A DNA stretch of 64,000 nt from CAVVEQ01 sp963804865 (GTDB lineage: Bacteria > Chloroflexota > Anaerolineae > Anaerolineales > Anaerolineaceae): assembly GCA_963804865.1 (NCBI GenBank), contig CAWDSH010000001.1, positions 1,116,001 to 1,180,000 on the forward strand, in the 5' to 3' direction. The translations under genes and the position numbers were made by a program. Below are positions 25,610 to 34,633 of the stretch, piece by piece (position 1 is the stretch's first letter; each line of letters opens with the position of its first letter). The notes under the pieces were generated by a model. The model had not been told where the DNA came from and made no database searches. It worked only from the letters and a program-made list of their open reading frames with translations.

Positions 25610-27370
25610 TTATGGTTCTTTATCGAGTGCAGTATCATCTTCAGTCTCAGATCCCAATGTAGGTCTTGGTTCCAATGTGGGTTCTAGTTCCAACGTAGGT
25701 TTTAGGTCCAATGTAGGTCTAAGCACATCTGTTGGTTTGGGTTCCCTGGTGGGCTTGATCTCTTTAGTTGGTTTCAGTTCCAGCGTGGGGCTAGGAGTCA
25801 CTGTAATCTCAGGTGCAAACTCTTTGCGAATATCATCCCATCCCAATCCAGATGAACGCAGACTAAAGAGCTCATCCACGGGGGTGTCACTTTTTGAACT
25901 GAGCTCATATGCCAGATCGATCTCACCAAGGTCGAATCCTTCGCAGAACCAATCCATGATGGTGTCATAGGAGACATCATACTTTTCAGCCATCTTCACC
26001 CCACCAGGCTGCAGCTTTTCATTCTCACAAGCACCTTTGGCAGGTGGTTGGGATGCAATCATATTGCTGACAGTTGGCATGACGATCGGATATGGCGAAG
26101 GTGTGCTCCCAGGGACTATTCCAGCAGCGAGATCAACCTCCGGGTGTTCAGCAGAAGCCACCTTCAATGCCTGCCAGCCTCCCTCGGATGAAACAAGGAA
26201 AGAAACGACAACTGTATCCCCGATCCCAATATCCTGATCAATTTCAGATTTCGAATTAACCAGGATCTCCCTGCCGTTGATCACCATGCTTCCTTCTGAA
26301 ATCGAATTGACCATACCGCCAAAATCGCTGCTGGCTATATCCTCATCAGCCAGTGTAATGATATCTGCAAGGGGTTCACCGGTCTCGAGGATGCGTCCCC
26401 GCACCATGATAATATCGCCTGGTTGCATGTCAGCATCAATGCTCGTCCTGTTTCCAACAAAAAAGGGGACACCGCCAACATTCCATAAATTCCCGGTTAT
26501 CGATTTTAAGTCTCCCTGTAGTGAAAATTCAAACAATGGGTAATCCAATGGCATATTCGCGTCGACAAGTAATGCCTTTCCGGGAGTTACCAATATGATC
26601 GAATCATTCCTGGTGACGTTTACTTCTCCTGGAACAACTGCGACGCGGGTGAGACCTGGTGAGAAAACCTGAACGGAGAAACTCGTCCCCTGTACCGATA
26701 TTTCACCAGCTGCAGTATCAACAATAAAGGAACTTTCTTCATTTGCGAATGGGATGACCTGATTGTCGCTGACACCGATATCCTGCATATAACGCACCTG
26801 GATGAAATCTTCCTTCCCGGAAAGCTCTGTCAGCGTAATCTCCGATTCAGGCGCCAATACGGTAAGGCTGCCATCCGGGTAAACCAGCGTGGTCGATGAA
26901 TCGATATAGGTGCGGATGTGCATCCCAGCTTTTATCCTATCGCCGTCAGTGGCAAATGACCATTTTTCAGAATTTGCCCCACTTGATATTTCGATGATAC
27001 CGCTTGTATCCTTTAATTCAGCGCTATGACTGGAAATGAGGGATCCAGGTCCTGAAAAGAGAAGAAAGGCCAGGACGAATATTGTGACCAACCCAAGACT
27101 GAATGCCATATACATGAACTTGCCGCGCAGCCAGGGTGATGCCTCAAGATGACGTTTCGAAGTCTGGAGGATCGATTTTAAACGGTACTGCGCCCGGGCA
27201 TAACTCATGCGAGGATGGTTTATCGCCCGGGATGAATCAACCAGGCGGTTTAGAGCAGCCACATTCCTGTAGCCCGGAGGTAAATCGCGCAGAACGTCCT
27301 CCAGAGGCGCACCTTCCTCAAGCGCCTTCAAACTTAGCTGGAGAATTTCATCCTGCTGTTGATCAGTCAT
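25610..27370 (-). CDS. Membrane FecR/DUF5666-type protein with Pro-Thr stalk, sigma-factor partner
   Basis: 586 residues from ATG 27370; it overlaps the sigma-factor gene by 8 bases (in-frame TTG at 27388 is less likely). Residues 1-75 are a cytoplasmic domain (EILQLSLKALEEGAPLEDVL, INHPRMSYARAQYRLKSIL) that may bind the sigma factor. One membrane helix (about 90-110) follows. The outside part has a FecR-like segment (AGMHIRTYIDSSTTLVYPDGS, QGTSFSVQV, VPGEVNV), then DUF5666-like beta units (about 310-400), then a domain around CENEKLQPGGVKMAEKY and IMDWFCEGFDLGEIDLAYE, and a tail of about 9 KPT-type repeats. Likely an anti-sigma-like sensor (inference). Confidence 0.78.
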   Translation of the reverse strand: MTDQQQDEILQLSLKALEEGAPLEDVLRDLPPGYRNVAALNRLVDSSRAINHPRMSYARAQYRLKSILQTSKRHLEASPWLRGKFMYMAFSLGLVTIFVLAFLLFSGPGSLISSHSAELKDTSGIIEISSGANSEKWSFATDGDRIKAGMHIRTYIDSSTTLVYPDGSLTVLAPESEITLTELSGKEDFIQVRYMQDIGVSDNQVIPFANEESSFIVDTAAGEISVQGTSFSVQVFSPGLTRVAVVPGEVNVTRNDSIILVTPGKALLVDANMPLDYPLFEFSLQGDLKSITGNLWNVGGVPFFVGNRTSIDADMQPGDIIMVRGRILETGEPLADIITLADEDIASSDFGGMVNSISEGSMVINGREILVNSKSEIDQDIGIGDTVVVSFLVSSEGGWQALKVASAEHPEVDLAAGIVPGSTPSPYPIVMPTVSNMIASQPPAKGACENEKLQPGGVKMAEKYDVSYDTIMDWFCEGFDLGEIDLAYELSSKSDTPVDELFSLRSSGLGWDDIRKEFAPEITVTPSPTLELKPTKEIKPTREPKPTDVLRPTLDLKPTLELEPTLEPRPTLGSETEDDTALDKEP

Positions 27371-28001
27371 ACTCGATCTTCCAATCAAGGAGTACCTGCT
27401 TTAGACCAACCAGAGCTCGCCGTTGCAGTCCTTTTACCGCATCCACACTTTTCTTTAAAGCCCTGGCTGTTTCCTCTATGGTCAAACCGACCACAATCCT
27501 GAGAATGATCACATCCCTCTGATCCGGGTTGAGTTTTTCCAGGGCGGCGCGCAAGATCTGGCTCGTCAATTTACCTTCCACTTCATTTTCAGGATCATCG
27601 ATCCTGCTTCGCACAGTCTCTGATAATGGTACCGATGGGTGAGACTTCACCTTTCGGCTGTGATCTATCGCAATATTTCGGGCAATACTATAGAGCCAAC
27701 CCTGAAAACTATCCTTTTGGTACTGATAATGTGGCAAGCCTTTTAACATGCGGATGAATACTTCAGACGTCAGGTCTTCTGCAGAAGGTTGATCGCCGGT
27801 ACGGTAATACAGGTACTGAAAAATTCCCTGGTGATATTTCTCAAAGATTTGACCAATTGATGTGGCATCACCCTGCCTGGCAAGATGAATAATCCTGCTG
27901 GATGGAAATCGATCTTCAGTGATTGAATTCTGTTTCTGACGACTCATTTGTTGATCGTTACTTATCCTGGATAAATTCTGGGTCTTTACCGTAAGCGTCA
28001 T
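27363..28001 (-). CDS. ECF RNA polymerase sigma factor
   Basis: 212 residues. Region 2 contains LARQGDATSIGQIFEKYH, IFQYLYYRTGDQPSAEDLTSEVFIRML and YQKDSFQGWLYSIARNIAIDH; region 4 has LEKLNPDQRDVIILRIVVGLTIEETARALKKSVDAVKGLQRRAL (in parts), which binds the -35. An alternative start at 27947 is possible. The stop overlaps the following membrane FecR-like gene, the usual sigma/anti-sigma arrangement. It should redirect RNA polymerase on release by the partner. The second FecR-like gene at 28205 lies just upstream and has no sigma gene of its own. Confidence 0.92.
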   Translation of the reverse strand: MTLTVKTQNLSRISNDQQMSRQKQNSITEDRFPSSRIIHLARQGDATSIGQIFEKYHQGIFQYLYYRTGDQPSAEDLTSEVFIRMLKGLPHYQYQKDSFQGWLYSIARNIAIDHSRKVKSHPSVPLSETVRSRIDDPENEVEGKLTSQILRAALEKLNPDQRDVIILRIVVGLTIEETARALKKSVDAVKGLQRRALVGLKQVLLDWKIEYD

Positions 28002-28057
28002 TTTATTGCTTTCAAATGGTTAGACACCAAGAGATCTCAATCATCTAACCCCAATTC

Positions 28058-28082
28058 CCGGCATGAAAATTCTTTCATCCGG
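28058..28082. promoter_or_regulatory. Inverted repeat upstream of the ECF sigma gene
   Basis: CCGGCATGAAA-ATTC-TTTCATCCGG is an imperfect inverted repeat (one extra base in the left arm), about 60 bases before the sigma-gene start. It could be an operator or a small hairpin. No clear promoter boxes could be fixed around it. Confidence 0.25.
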
Positions 28083-28162
28083 AACAAATACAATGGTCCA
28101 TTAAATTGTAGCGATACTGGTGCCAGCTTCACCTTACAAAAATGAAAGGTTTAATAAAAGAA

Positions 28163-28189
28163 AACGGGGATCAATTTCCGATCCCCGTT
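28163..28189 (-). terminator. Intrinsic terminator of the second FecR-like gene
   Basis: AACGGGGATC, 7-base loop, GATCCCCGTT gives a perfect 10-base-pair stem. On the minus strand it is followed by TTTTCTTTT. It lies 16 bases after the stop of the gene at 28205, so the sigma gene needs its own promoter. Confidence 0.8.
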
Positions 28190-28204
28190 CAATTTTACGT
28201 TTTT

Positions 28205-29836
28205 TTACGGTTTAATTTTTGGGACTTTTGTTGGTTTAGGAATTCTTGTCGGTTTAGGCATTTTGGTAGGCTTGGGTTCTTTGGTAGGTTTGGGCTCTCT
28301 GGTTGGTTTTGGCTCTTTGGTTGCCTTGGGTTCACGGGTCGGTTTCGGCGTCTTTGTGATGACCGATTTCCGTATGACGCCCCAGCCCATCCCTTCAGCC
28401 TTCATCGCGAATAATTCTGCAACAGGTATCCCGCTTTCCTGGCTCATTTCATACACCAAGTCGATTTCACCAAAACCGAAATTCTGGCAGAACCATCCCA
28501 TGATCTCTTCATATGAAACCTGGTATTTCTCTGCCAGCTTCAATCCAACGGGGTGTTGCTTTTCGTGCGTGCAGACGCCTTTAATATCCTCGCCAGGGTC
28601 TTCTTCAGGCTCCTCGTCTTCACGTTCTCCCAGAGATTCGATCTCAGTTGCCAGCCAGGAGCCGTCCTCAAGCACTAGAAAATGAACTTTCACAGCCATT
28701 CCGACAGCCAGGTCAGTCCCAATTTCAGTTTCCGCATCGATATTTATTGTCTGGCCGCTGATAATCCAGGAATCGGGATTGATCGCTTCCACAACTCCGC
28801 TGAAGCTGGCCTTCTCTTTTTCCTTCAATGTCAACTCGATCACATCAGCAACACGGAGTCCTCCTGCCAGTATCCTACCGCGTACTGTGACCAGGCTGCC
28901 CAACTCGGGAGTCCCATTGATGACCGTTTCCGCAGTCACAGTAAAGCGCACCCCGGAGACAACCCATTCCGGTGTACCCATTTCAGTCACTGAACCCTGA
29001 AGGGCGAACTCATATTCCGGTTCCGTTATTTCTCCGCCTTCCTCGCTGGTCGCAGTTTGCCCGGATTCCAGCAACTCATCATCGGTCTCGGTTTCAAGCT
29101 GTACTTCACCTGCTTCAACAGAAAACCGCACGGCATCCTCATTGACCATCACATCAAAAATCGTGCCATGTACTTCAGCGATACCAGAAGCAGTCTCAAT
29201 TCGGTAGTAGCTATCGGACTTGCTGAAGGGAACCACCCAGTTCTTTATCGAACCGGAATTCTGCAGCAGTTCAAGTTGGATCAACCCGCTTTGACTGGAA
29301 TTCAACCTTGCGATCTGTACCTCTGATTGAGGTCCAACCAATAACCGGCTGCCATCCTCAAATACCAGGTGGACCGATGAATCAGCATACGTACGGACCC
29401 AGCTCCCCTGCGCAAGTCCCTCACCGGATTGCAGCTGGGTCCATTCTCCACCGGCGGGGGATGTCATGACGATACCAGTGATGTTTTCCGGTGCTGCCAT
29501 AGAGTGATTGATGACATTAAGTACCAGGGCGCTGATCAAGATGATAGCCAATACGGCAAAAACTGGAGCAAATTGAAATTTCACTTTTTTCTCCTTTGAG
29601 GCCAAATATTTTATTTTCTGATCATCCCAAAGCGAAAGCACCTTATTGAGTTGATACTTTGCGCGGCTGGCACTCAAGCGGGGATGAGATAAAGCACGGG
29701 AAGCCTGCGCCAGGCGGTCAAGATCGGCAACCTCGAAATCTTCCGGAGGGAGGTTTCGCAGAACTTCCTCCAAAGGGATGCCATTCTTAAGGGATTTCAG
29801 GCTGCTTTCCAGAATATCGTCTTGTTTAATTTTCAT
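28205..29836 (-). CDS. Membrane FecR/DUF5666-type protein with KPT-repeat tail (paralogue)
   Basis: 543 residues from ATG 29836, eight bases after AAGG (an earlier ATG at 29842 sits too close). Same plan as 25610-27370: cytoplasmic domain (DDILESSLKSLKNGIPLEEVL), a helix at about 95-113, FecR-like part (QGSWVRTYADSSVHLVFEDGS, VHGTIFDVMV, SVEAGEVQL), two DUF5666-like units, an acidic linker and then a domain around CTHEKQHPVGLKLAEKYQVSY and IMGWFCQNFGFGEIDLVYE. The tail is about ten PKPT-x-x units, strongly basic. The domain pair and the stalk suggest a cell-wall-spanning sensor. It lacks an adjacent sigma gene; it may share the one downstream. Confidence 0.78.
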   Translation of the reverse strand: MKIKQDDILESSLKSLKNGIPLEEVLRNLPPEDFEVADLDRLAQASRALSHPRLSASRAKYQLNKVLSLWDDQKIKYLASKEKKVKFQFAPVFAVLAIILISALVLNVINHSMAAPENITGIVMTSPAGGEWTQLQSGEGLAQGSWVRTYADSSVHLVFEDGSRLLVGPQSEVQIARLNSSQSGLIQLELLQNSGSIKNWVVPFSKSDSYYRIETASGIAEVHGTIFDVMVNEDAVRFSVEAGEVQLETETDDELLESGQTATSEEGGEITEPEYEFALQGSVTEMGTPEWVVSGVRFTVTAETVINGTPELGSLVTVRGRILAGGLRVADVIELTLKEKEKASFSGVVEAINPDSWIISGQTINIDAETEIGTDLAVGMAVKVHFLVLEDGSWLATEIESLGEREDEEPEEDPGEDIKGVCTHEKQHPVGLKLAEKYQVSYEEIMGWFCQNFGFGEIDLVYEMSQESGIPVAELFAMKAEGMGWGVIRKSVITKTPKPTREPKATKEPKPTREPKPTKEPKPTKMPKPTRIPKPTKVPKIKP

Positions 29837-30015
29837 AGCCATAACCTTATTAATAGAATTACTTCACTTAATTAAACGAAATTGACCTGCGAAAAGAGTC
29901 GCTGGAATTTGGTTACATTTGGACACGGCATTCGGAATTCATTGGTGTTTTTTCCGAACCAAATCCTAAAGAAATATATAATAAATGTCATATTTTTGAA
30001 TTAAGAGAGGATCAC

Positions 30016-30714
30016 ATGTCTGAAACCAATCCAACCCCCCTGCCTTCCCCCAATCCACCAGCCGAAACGGAATCCATGAGCTGGCTGGATATCTGGGGAT
30101 ATGCTCTCACCAAGCCATCCACCGCAACATTCGAAGAAATTCTTAAAGATCCCAAGGCAAACCGTTCACCGTTTCTTTGGGTCGGCCTGGCATCCCTGCT
30201 TGGTTATATAATCGCAGCTCTCCTGCAGAGTTTGTTTGGCTCGAGCACCCTATCCGCTGTCACGGAACAGCTCGGCAGCCAGGTTAACGCCGGATCTGCA
30301 TTTGCTTCGATATGCTGCGCTCCTATCTCTGCAGTATTTGCCGTGCTGGGATTTGCCATTTCCGTGGGAATTTACCATCTTGTGGCTAAAATGTTCCAGG
30401 GAGAGGGCACTTATTCCCAACTTGCCTTCGCGATAGCCTCGTTCAATGTGCCCATCACTGTGGTTACATCAGTGATCGCAGCCATCCCATACGTGCAATT
30501 CCTGGCGTTCCCGATCGGTATCTACGCAATTGTTTTGACAGTCCTTGCTGTTAAAGCAGTGCATAAATTCGGGACGGGAAAAGCTGCCGCTGTTGTACTG
30601 ATCCCCGTCGTCGTGCTGGTCGTGATTGCAGTCGTCCTGGTTGTCGTATCCATCGCCACCCTTCTACCGTTGATCCAGGAAGGCATCCAGGGCGTGGAAC
30701 TGCCAACCTACTAA
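30016..30714 (+). CDS. Yip1-family integral membrane protein
   Basis: 232 residues; ATG with AGAGAGG ahead. A Pro-rich N-terminus of about 25 residues is followed by SWLDIWGYALTKPS and five hydrophobic helices between residues 55 and 220. FASICCAPISAV, VGIYHLVAKMFQGEGTYSQL and FPIGIYAIVL fit the Yip1/DUF1282 pattern, a family without firm function in bacteria. First plus-strand gene of the window; it is divergent from the FecR-like gene. TATAAT at 29977-29982 could be its -10, but no matching -35 was found. Confidence 0.78.
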   Translation: MSETNPTPLPSPNPPAETESMSWLDIWGYALTKPSTATFEEILKDPKANRSPFLWVGLASLLGYIIAALLQSLFGSSTLSAVTEQLGSQVNAGSAFASICCAPISAVFAVLGFAISVGIYHLVAKMFQGEGTYSQLAFAIASFNVPITVVTSVIAAIPYVQFLAFPIGIYAIVLTVLAVKAVHKFGTGKAAAVVLIPVVVLVVIAVVLVVVSIATLLPLIQEGIQGVELPTY

Positions 30715-30825
30715 TTCGTGTGTGTTTTCCATGCATGGGTGACAACCAGGGTTTGTTTTTTCGTTCCTGGTGAAGCTATGGTAAGATAATATATGCATGG
30801 TCATCAATGAACGAGGAGGCGGAAT

Positions 30826-31137
30826 TTGGCCACCAATAATTTACTTGAAGAAAAACAAATCATCAAATTCATCGAAAAAGTTGATTTCTCTGCCAAAAAC
30901 AAAAAAATATGGATTGATCAGATTCGCGCTACGGGTTTTAATGAAGAATTGGCAACATCCATGTTGAAAACCTTGACCAAGCCACCCAAGGCAAAAAGCA
31001 AGGAAAAAGGCAGTGAAAAAGTAACAGAGAAAGAAAAGGAACCCCCTGCAGACCTGGCGTTACATGCAGTGGAGTTCAATGGGCTGGTCCGCCGCTGGCG
31101 GATGGCTCTTCAATCCAAAAAATTTTCAAAACGGTGA
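30826..31137 (+). CDS. Small basic protein of unknown function
   Basis: 103 residues from a TTG start with a strong GAGGAGG seven bases upstream; this site decides the start. The sequence is highly charged: a helical N-terminus (EEKQIIKFIEKVDF), a segment KNKKIWIDQIRATGFNEELATSMLK, a Lys/Glu-rich linker and RRWRMALQSKKF at the end. No signal peptide or membrane helix. It ends 4 bases before the SH3 lipoprotein gene, so both are probably co-transcribed. I do not recognise the family. Confidence 0.7.
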   Translation: MATNNLLEEKQIIKFIEKVDFSAKNKKIWIDQIRATGFNEELATSMLKTLTKPPKAKSKEKGSEKVTEKEKEPPADLALHAVEFNGLVRRWRMALQSKKFSKR

Positions 31138-31141
31138 TCCC

Positions 31142-31882
31142 ATGAGCAAACGACTTCCTTTTTTAATTCTCATCCTCATCACCCTCCTGGCTGGCTGCGT
31201 GAAGCTCAGTAATCCAGAACCCACACCCACCATTGCCATCCCACCAACTTCCACCAAACCCATACCCACGGAAACGCCCATTCCACCGGAACCCACTCCC
31301 ACTGAAGCCCCCACCCCGCAACCCACTCCGACGACCATTTCGTACAAACCCATTGAACTCGTGATCCTCACCGACACGCTCAATTTACGGGAAGGACCCA
31401 GCGTTCTTTTCAAGCGCATCCGCCAGTATGTCAAAGACGATATCATGTACGCTTATGGAAAATCCGATGGCGGGGAATGGGTGCTGGTCCGCACCCAGGA
31501 CTATCTCACCGGTTGGGTCGCGGTTGCCTTCATCACGCTCAATGGCAAGGTCAGTAATTTGCCCACTTTCGAAGCTATGGAGGCCGTGGAGATCACCGGA
31601 AAGGTCGTTGGTCCGGATGATGAACCCATCCCTGGCGTGGTCTTTGCCGTCCACAAGGGCACAGATGAAACCCGCACGGATGTCACCACTGACGAGAACG
31701 GTGTGTACCATGCCTTCCTGCCGGAAGATTCCACAGGAACCTGGCGCATCGAGATCGTCGGCATTGACTGCAACAGCCCGATCGTCGATTCGACTTGCAA
31801 CCATGAAGGGGAATTCACCAGTACCTACGGCGATATCACCCTGCCGCAAACCGCGCCCCTGGTATTTACTTACGTTCCATAA
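31142..31882 (+). CDS. SH3-domain lipoprotein with Pro-Thr stalk
   Basis: 246 residues from ATG 31142. The lipobox LLAGC gives a lipid-anchored Cys at about residue 19. Residues 25-65 are a Pro-Thr-rich stalk (PEPTPT and variants). A bacterial SH3 domain follows (LNLREGPSVLFKRIRQYVKDD, then EWVLVRTQDYLTGWVAVAFI), then a carboxypeptidase-regulatory-like beta domain (GPDDEPIPGVVFAVHK, TTDENGVYHAFLPED). Expected on the outer face of the membrane; SH3 domains of this kind bind wall glycans or peptides. A start 26 codons upstream would place the lipobox too deep and overlap the previous gene. Confidence 0.88.
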   Translation: MSKRLPFLILILITLLAGCVKLSNPEPTPTIAIPPTSTKPIPTETPIPPEPTPTEAPTPQPTPTTISYKPIELVILTDTLNLREGPSVLFKRIRQYVKDDIMYAYGKSDGGEWVLVRTQDYLTGWVAVAFITLNGKVSNLPTFEAMEAVEITGKVVGPDDEPIPGVVFAVHKGTDETRTDVTTDENGVYHAFLPEDSTGTWRIEIVGIDCNSPIVDSTCNHEGEFTSTYGDITLPQTAPLVFTYVP

Positions 31883-31900
31883 TCTTTTTCAATCAAAGAA

Positions 31901-31931
31901 AAAAACCACAAGCAGTGCTTGTGGTTTTTTG
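31901..31931. terminator. Convergent intrinsic terminator
   Basis: AAAAAACCACAAGCA, G, TGCTTGTGGTTTTTTG: a stem of about ten base pairs with A and T runs on either side, serving the lipoprotein gene and the opposing metallopeptidase gene. Confidence 0.85.
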
Positions 31932-31949
31932 TTATGAATCCAAACCTGT

Positions 31950-32711
31950 TTATTTCTTTCCACTGATCAATGGACGATAGAGCAAGCCCTGCTGGTCGCG
32001 CAGCCACTTACGATGCTGCTTATATTGTGGGCTGTTGGCAGCCACGATCTCCCAGAATCGCGATGAATGGTTATGCGCTGCAAGATGCGCCAGCTCATGA
32101 ATAACCACATAATCCAGCACTTCGGGGGTCGCCATCACCAACCGCCAGTTAAAGGATACCGTCCCGCGCGAAGAACAGCTTCCCCAGCGTGTACGCTGAC
32201 TGCGGATCGAGATCCGTTTGGGCTGCAGCTTCATCGTGCCTGCCCATGATTGCACCCGCTCCGTAACCAACCTGCTGGCGTATTTCTTAAGAAATGCCTG
32301 CAGGTGGGTTTCGAGGTCGATATTCTTACCCTCCGGGGCATCGATGCGGATACGCCCATCGCGCTGGGAGATCCTCACCTGGTTGCGCTGAGCGCTGCTG
32401 CGATTGATCTCAAGCCGGCAGGGGCTACCCCTAAAAAGGATTGTATCCTCCGGGAGCGAGATCTCTTTTGCTTTTCGTTTCTCCGCCCGTTGTTGGTAAC
32501 TCGCCATCCGTTCCAATTGCTTTTCGAGCCACCCGGAATGTGAACGCATGAGAGCATCCGCCCGAAATACCGGTACCCCGCGCGGCAGAACCAGCTCCAC
32601 TCCTTGTGGACTGATGATGATGCGATATCGCTTCGCCCGTTCAGATATCCTAATCGAATAATCAACACGGCGATTTCCGATTTCAATGCTTCTGTAATTC
32701 GTTTGCTGCAT
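31950..32711 (-). CDS. YgjP-like (M48/SprT-type) metallopeptidase
   Basis: 253 residues. The C-terminal half shows TRWGSCSSRGTVSFNWRL, VVIHELAHLAAHNHSSRFWEIV with the zinc motif HELAH and a third His, then QYKQHRKWLRD. These match the YgjP-like / DUF45 family of predicted zinc peptidases. The N-terminal half (residues 1-140) is beta-rich and typical of the family (IDYSIRIS-like start, SGWLEKQL). No signal peptide, so cytoplasmic. Role unknown; some relatives lie beside restriction systems, none of which is seen here. Confidence 0.9.
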   Translation of the reverse strand: MQQTNYRSIEIGNRRVDYSIRISERAKRYRIIISPQGVELVLPRGVPVFRADALMRSHSGWLEKQLERMASYQQRAEKRKAKEISLPEDTILFRGSPCRLEINRSSAQRNQVRISQRDGRIRIDAPEGKNIDLETHLQAFLKKYASRLVTERVQSWAGTMKLQPKRISIRSQRTRWGSCSSRGTVSFNWRLVMATPEVLDYVVIHELAHLAAHNHSSRFWEIVAANSPQYKQHRKWLRDQQGLLYRPLISGKK

Positions 32712-32771
32712 CCATCACCTTAAAATCATCTATAATATTGAGGCTTTTATCTAATTTTTTTCCCAGGTGCC

Positions 32772-34575
32772 ATGTCCATTTTACTCTGGATTATTCTGCC
32801 ATTTGTCATTCTCCTCCTCTGGTATATCATCAACCTGTTCTGGTTTAAACCCCGCAACATCAATGCGTTCTACGAGCGTTACTTCATCAAATTCGCGCTC
32901 AGTAATCCCGAGCTGCTTTCGCAACTGGGCTTCCTGGAACAGTTCGGTCTGCAATTCCATAATGCCAAGCTCGCTGATGAATCCGATGAGCATGAGCACA
33001 AACTCTACAGACAGGCGCGACGCGCGCTCAAGATCCTGCGCAGTTATTCCCGCGACCGTCAGAACCCCTCACAATTGCTTTCCACCGATATCATGACCTG
33101 GTATATCGAGAATGCCATCGCTGAAGAAGAATTCATGCATCACGACTACCCCCTCAACCAGTTGTTTGGCATTCAAAGCGAGCTGCCCGCATTCATGGCA
33201 TCCATCCACCGCCTGGAAACTGTCCGGGATGCACGCAATTACATCAAACGCCTGAATGCATTCGAGAGGAAGTTCAGTCAGATCCTGGACGGCCTAAGAA
33301 CCAGGGAGGAAAAAGGCATTACCCCTCCCACTTTCGTAGTCGATCGAGTCGTTGAGGAAATGACGGCATTCATCGCATGCCCTCCGCGTGAAAACCTGCT
33401 CTTTACGAATTTCCAGGAACGACTCGCATCCATAACCATGACAGACGACTTGAGAAAAAATCTCTTTGTCAAAGTGGAAATCACCATCAAGGATGTTGTT
33501 TATCCAGCTTACCAATCCCTGATCGATTATTACACCAGCCTGAAACCAAAAACCACCACAGTGGATGGCTGCTGGAAACTGCCGGATGGCGATCGTTACT
33601 ATACTTATCAGCTGCGTAGTAATACCACCACTTCTCTGGACGCCGAAGAGGTGCATGCCATTGGTCTCTCAGAGGTGGCGCGTATCCTCAGATCGATGAT
33701 CACCATCCTCGAGAGCCAGGGTTATAAAATTGTCAATGCTGCTGACCAGATGCTGGCATTTGCCAAGGACCCCCGTTTTCTTTACCCCAACACGGATGAA
33801 GGTCGCGAACAAGCGCTCAAGGATTACCAGCGGATCATCGATCACATCGACCAGAACCTCGGCTCCCTGTTTGATGTCCGCCCAGCGGTGGGCGTCAAGG
33901 TGGAGCGCATCCCCGAGTTCCGTGAAAAGACCTCCGCCGGGGCTTACTACATGATCCCCTCAATGGATGGGAAACGTCCGGGTATCTTCTACGCCAATTT
34001 ACGCGATATGAACGAGGTGCCCAAATTTGGCATGGAAACCCTCGCTTACCACGAAGCCATCCCCGGGCACCACTTCCAGATGTCGCTGGCGCAGGAGCTT
34101 AAAGGCGTGCCCACCTTCCGTCGCTTCGTCCCCTTTACTGCTTATATCGAAGGTTGGGCACTTTACGCCGAGAGGCTCGCCTGGGAGAATGGGTTCCTCA
34201 GCGATCCCTTCAGTGAGCTGGGCTACCTGCAATCGGAGCTTTTCCGCGCTGTGCGCCTGGTGGTGGATACCGGCATCCACCATAAACGCTGGAACTCGCC
34301 AGCAGGCGATCGACTACATGGCTGCCAACACCGGCATTCCGTTGGAAAGCGTGATCAGTGAGGTCGAACGCTATATTGTCATGCCCGGGCAAGCCTGCGC
34401 GTATAAGATTGGCGAAATGAAGATCCTGGAGCTGCGTGATAAAGCGCGGAAAGCGCTGAAGGAGAAATTCGATATCCGCCTGTTCCATAACGTCGTATTG
34501 CAAAATGGTGCCATGCCGCTCGAGCTGCTGGAAAAGCAGGTTGAGGATTTTATCACCCAGGCAATAGCACAATAA
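32772..34575 (+). CDS. DUF885 family protein with N-terminal membrane helix, one frameshift at about 34293
   Basis: The first frame reads from ATG 32772 to a premature end at 34361; the C-terminal part continues in another frame to 34575. An extra A in GGAACTCGCC (34291-34300) separates HHKRW from TRQQAIDYMAA. The joined protein is about 600 residues. Residues 5-25 are a membrane helix. The DUF885 catalytic-type motif YHEAIPGHHFQM lies near residue 430, with SAGAYYMIPS and GWALYAERLAWE around it. DUF885 proteins are predicted zinc peptidases related to M2/M32-like folds (family knowledge). The C-terminal part has VERYIVMPGQACAYKIG, a conserved ending. A terminator follows. Confidence 0.84.
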
Positions 34576-34584
34576 CCAATTGAA

Positions 34585-34624
34585 ATATCAAAAAGAGCGG
34601 CTTCTCAGCCGCTCTTTTTGATAT
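34585..34624. terminator. Long convergent intrinsic terminator
   Basis: ATATCAAAAAGAGCGGCT, loop TCTC, AGCCGCTCTTTTTGATAT: an 18-base-pair stem. It lies between the DUF885 gene and the opposing giant beta-helix gene and ends both. Confidence 0.9.
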
Positions 34625-34633
34625 TCCGTTATG

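Noticed and set aside
28058..28082. Inverted repeat as a terminator
   Set aside because: The stem is short and no T run follows on either strand; left as a possible operator only.
28210..28345. Regular short repeats resembling a CRISPR or tandem-repeat array
   Set aside because: They are in frame and encode the KPT stalk of a protein; no spacer-repeat structure and no cas gene.
29977..29982. TATAAT ahead of the Yip1 gene as a complete promoter
   Set aside because: No -35-like hexamer lies at 16-18 bases; not scored as a promoter.
31950..32711. YgjP-type peptidase as evidence of a restriction-modification locus
   Set aside because: No restriction or modification gene lies nearby; the neighbours are a lipoprotein and a DUF885 protein.
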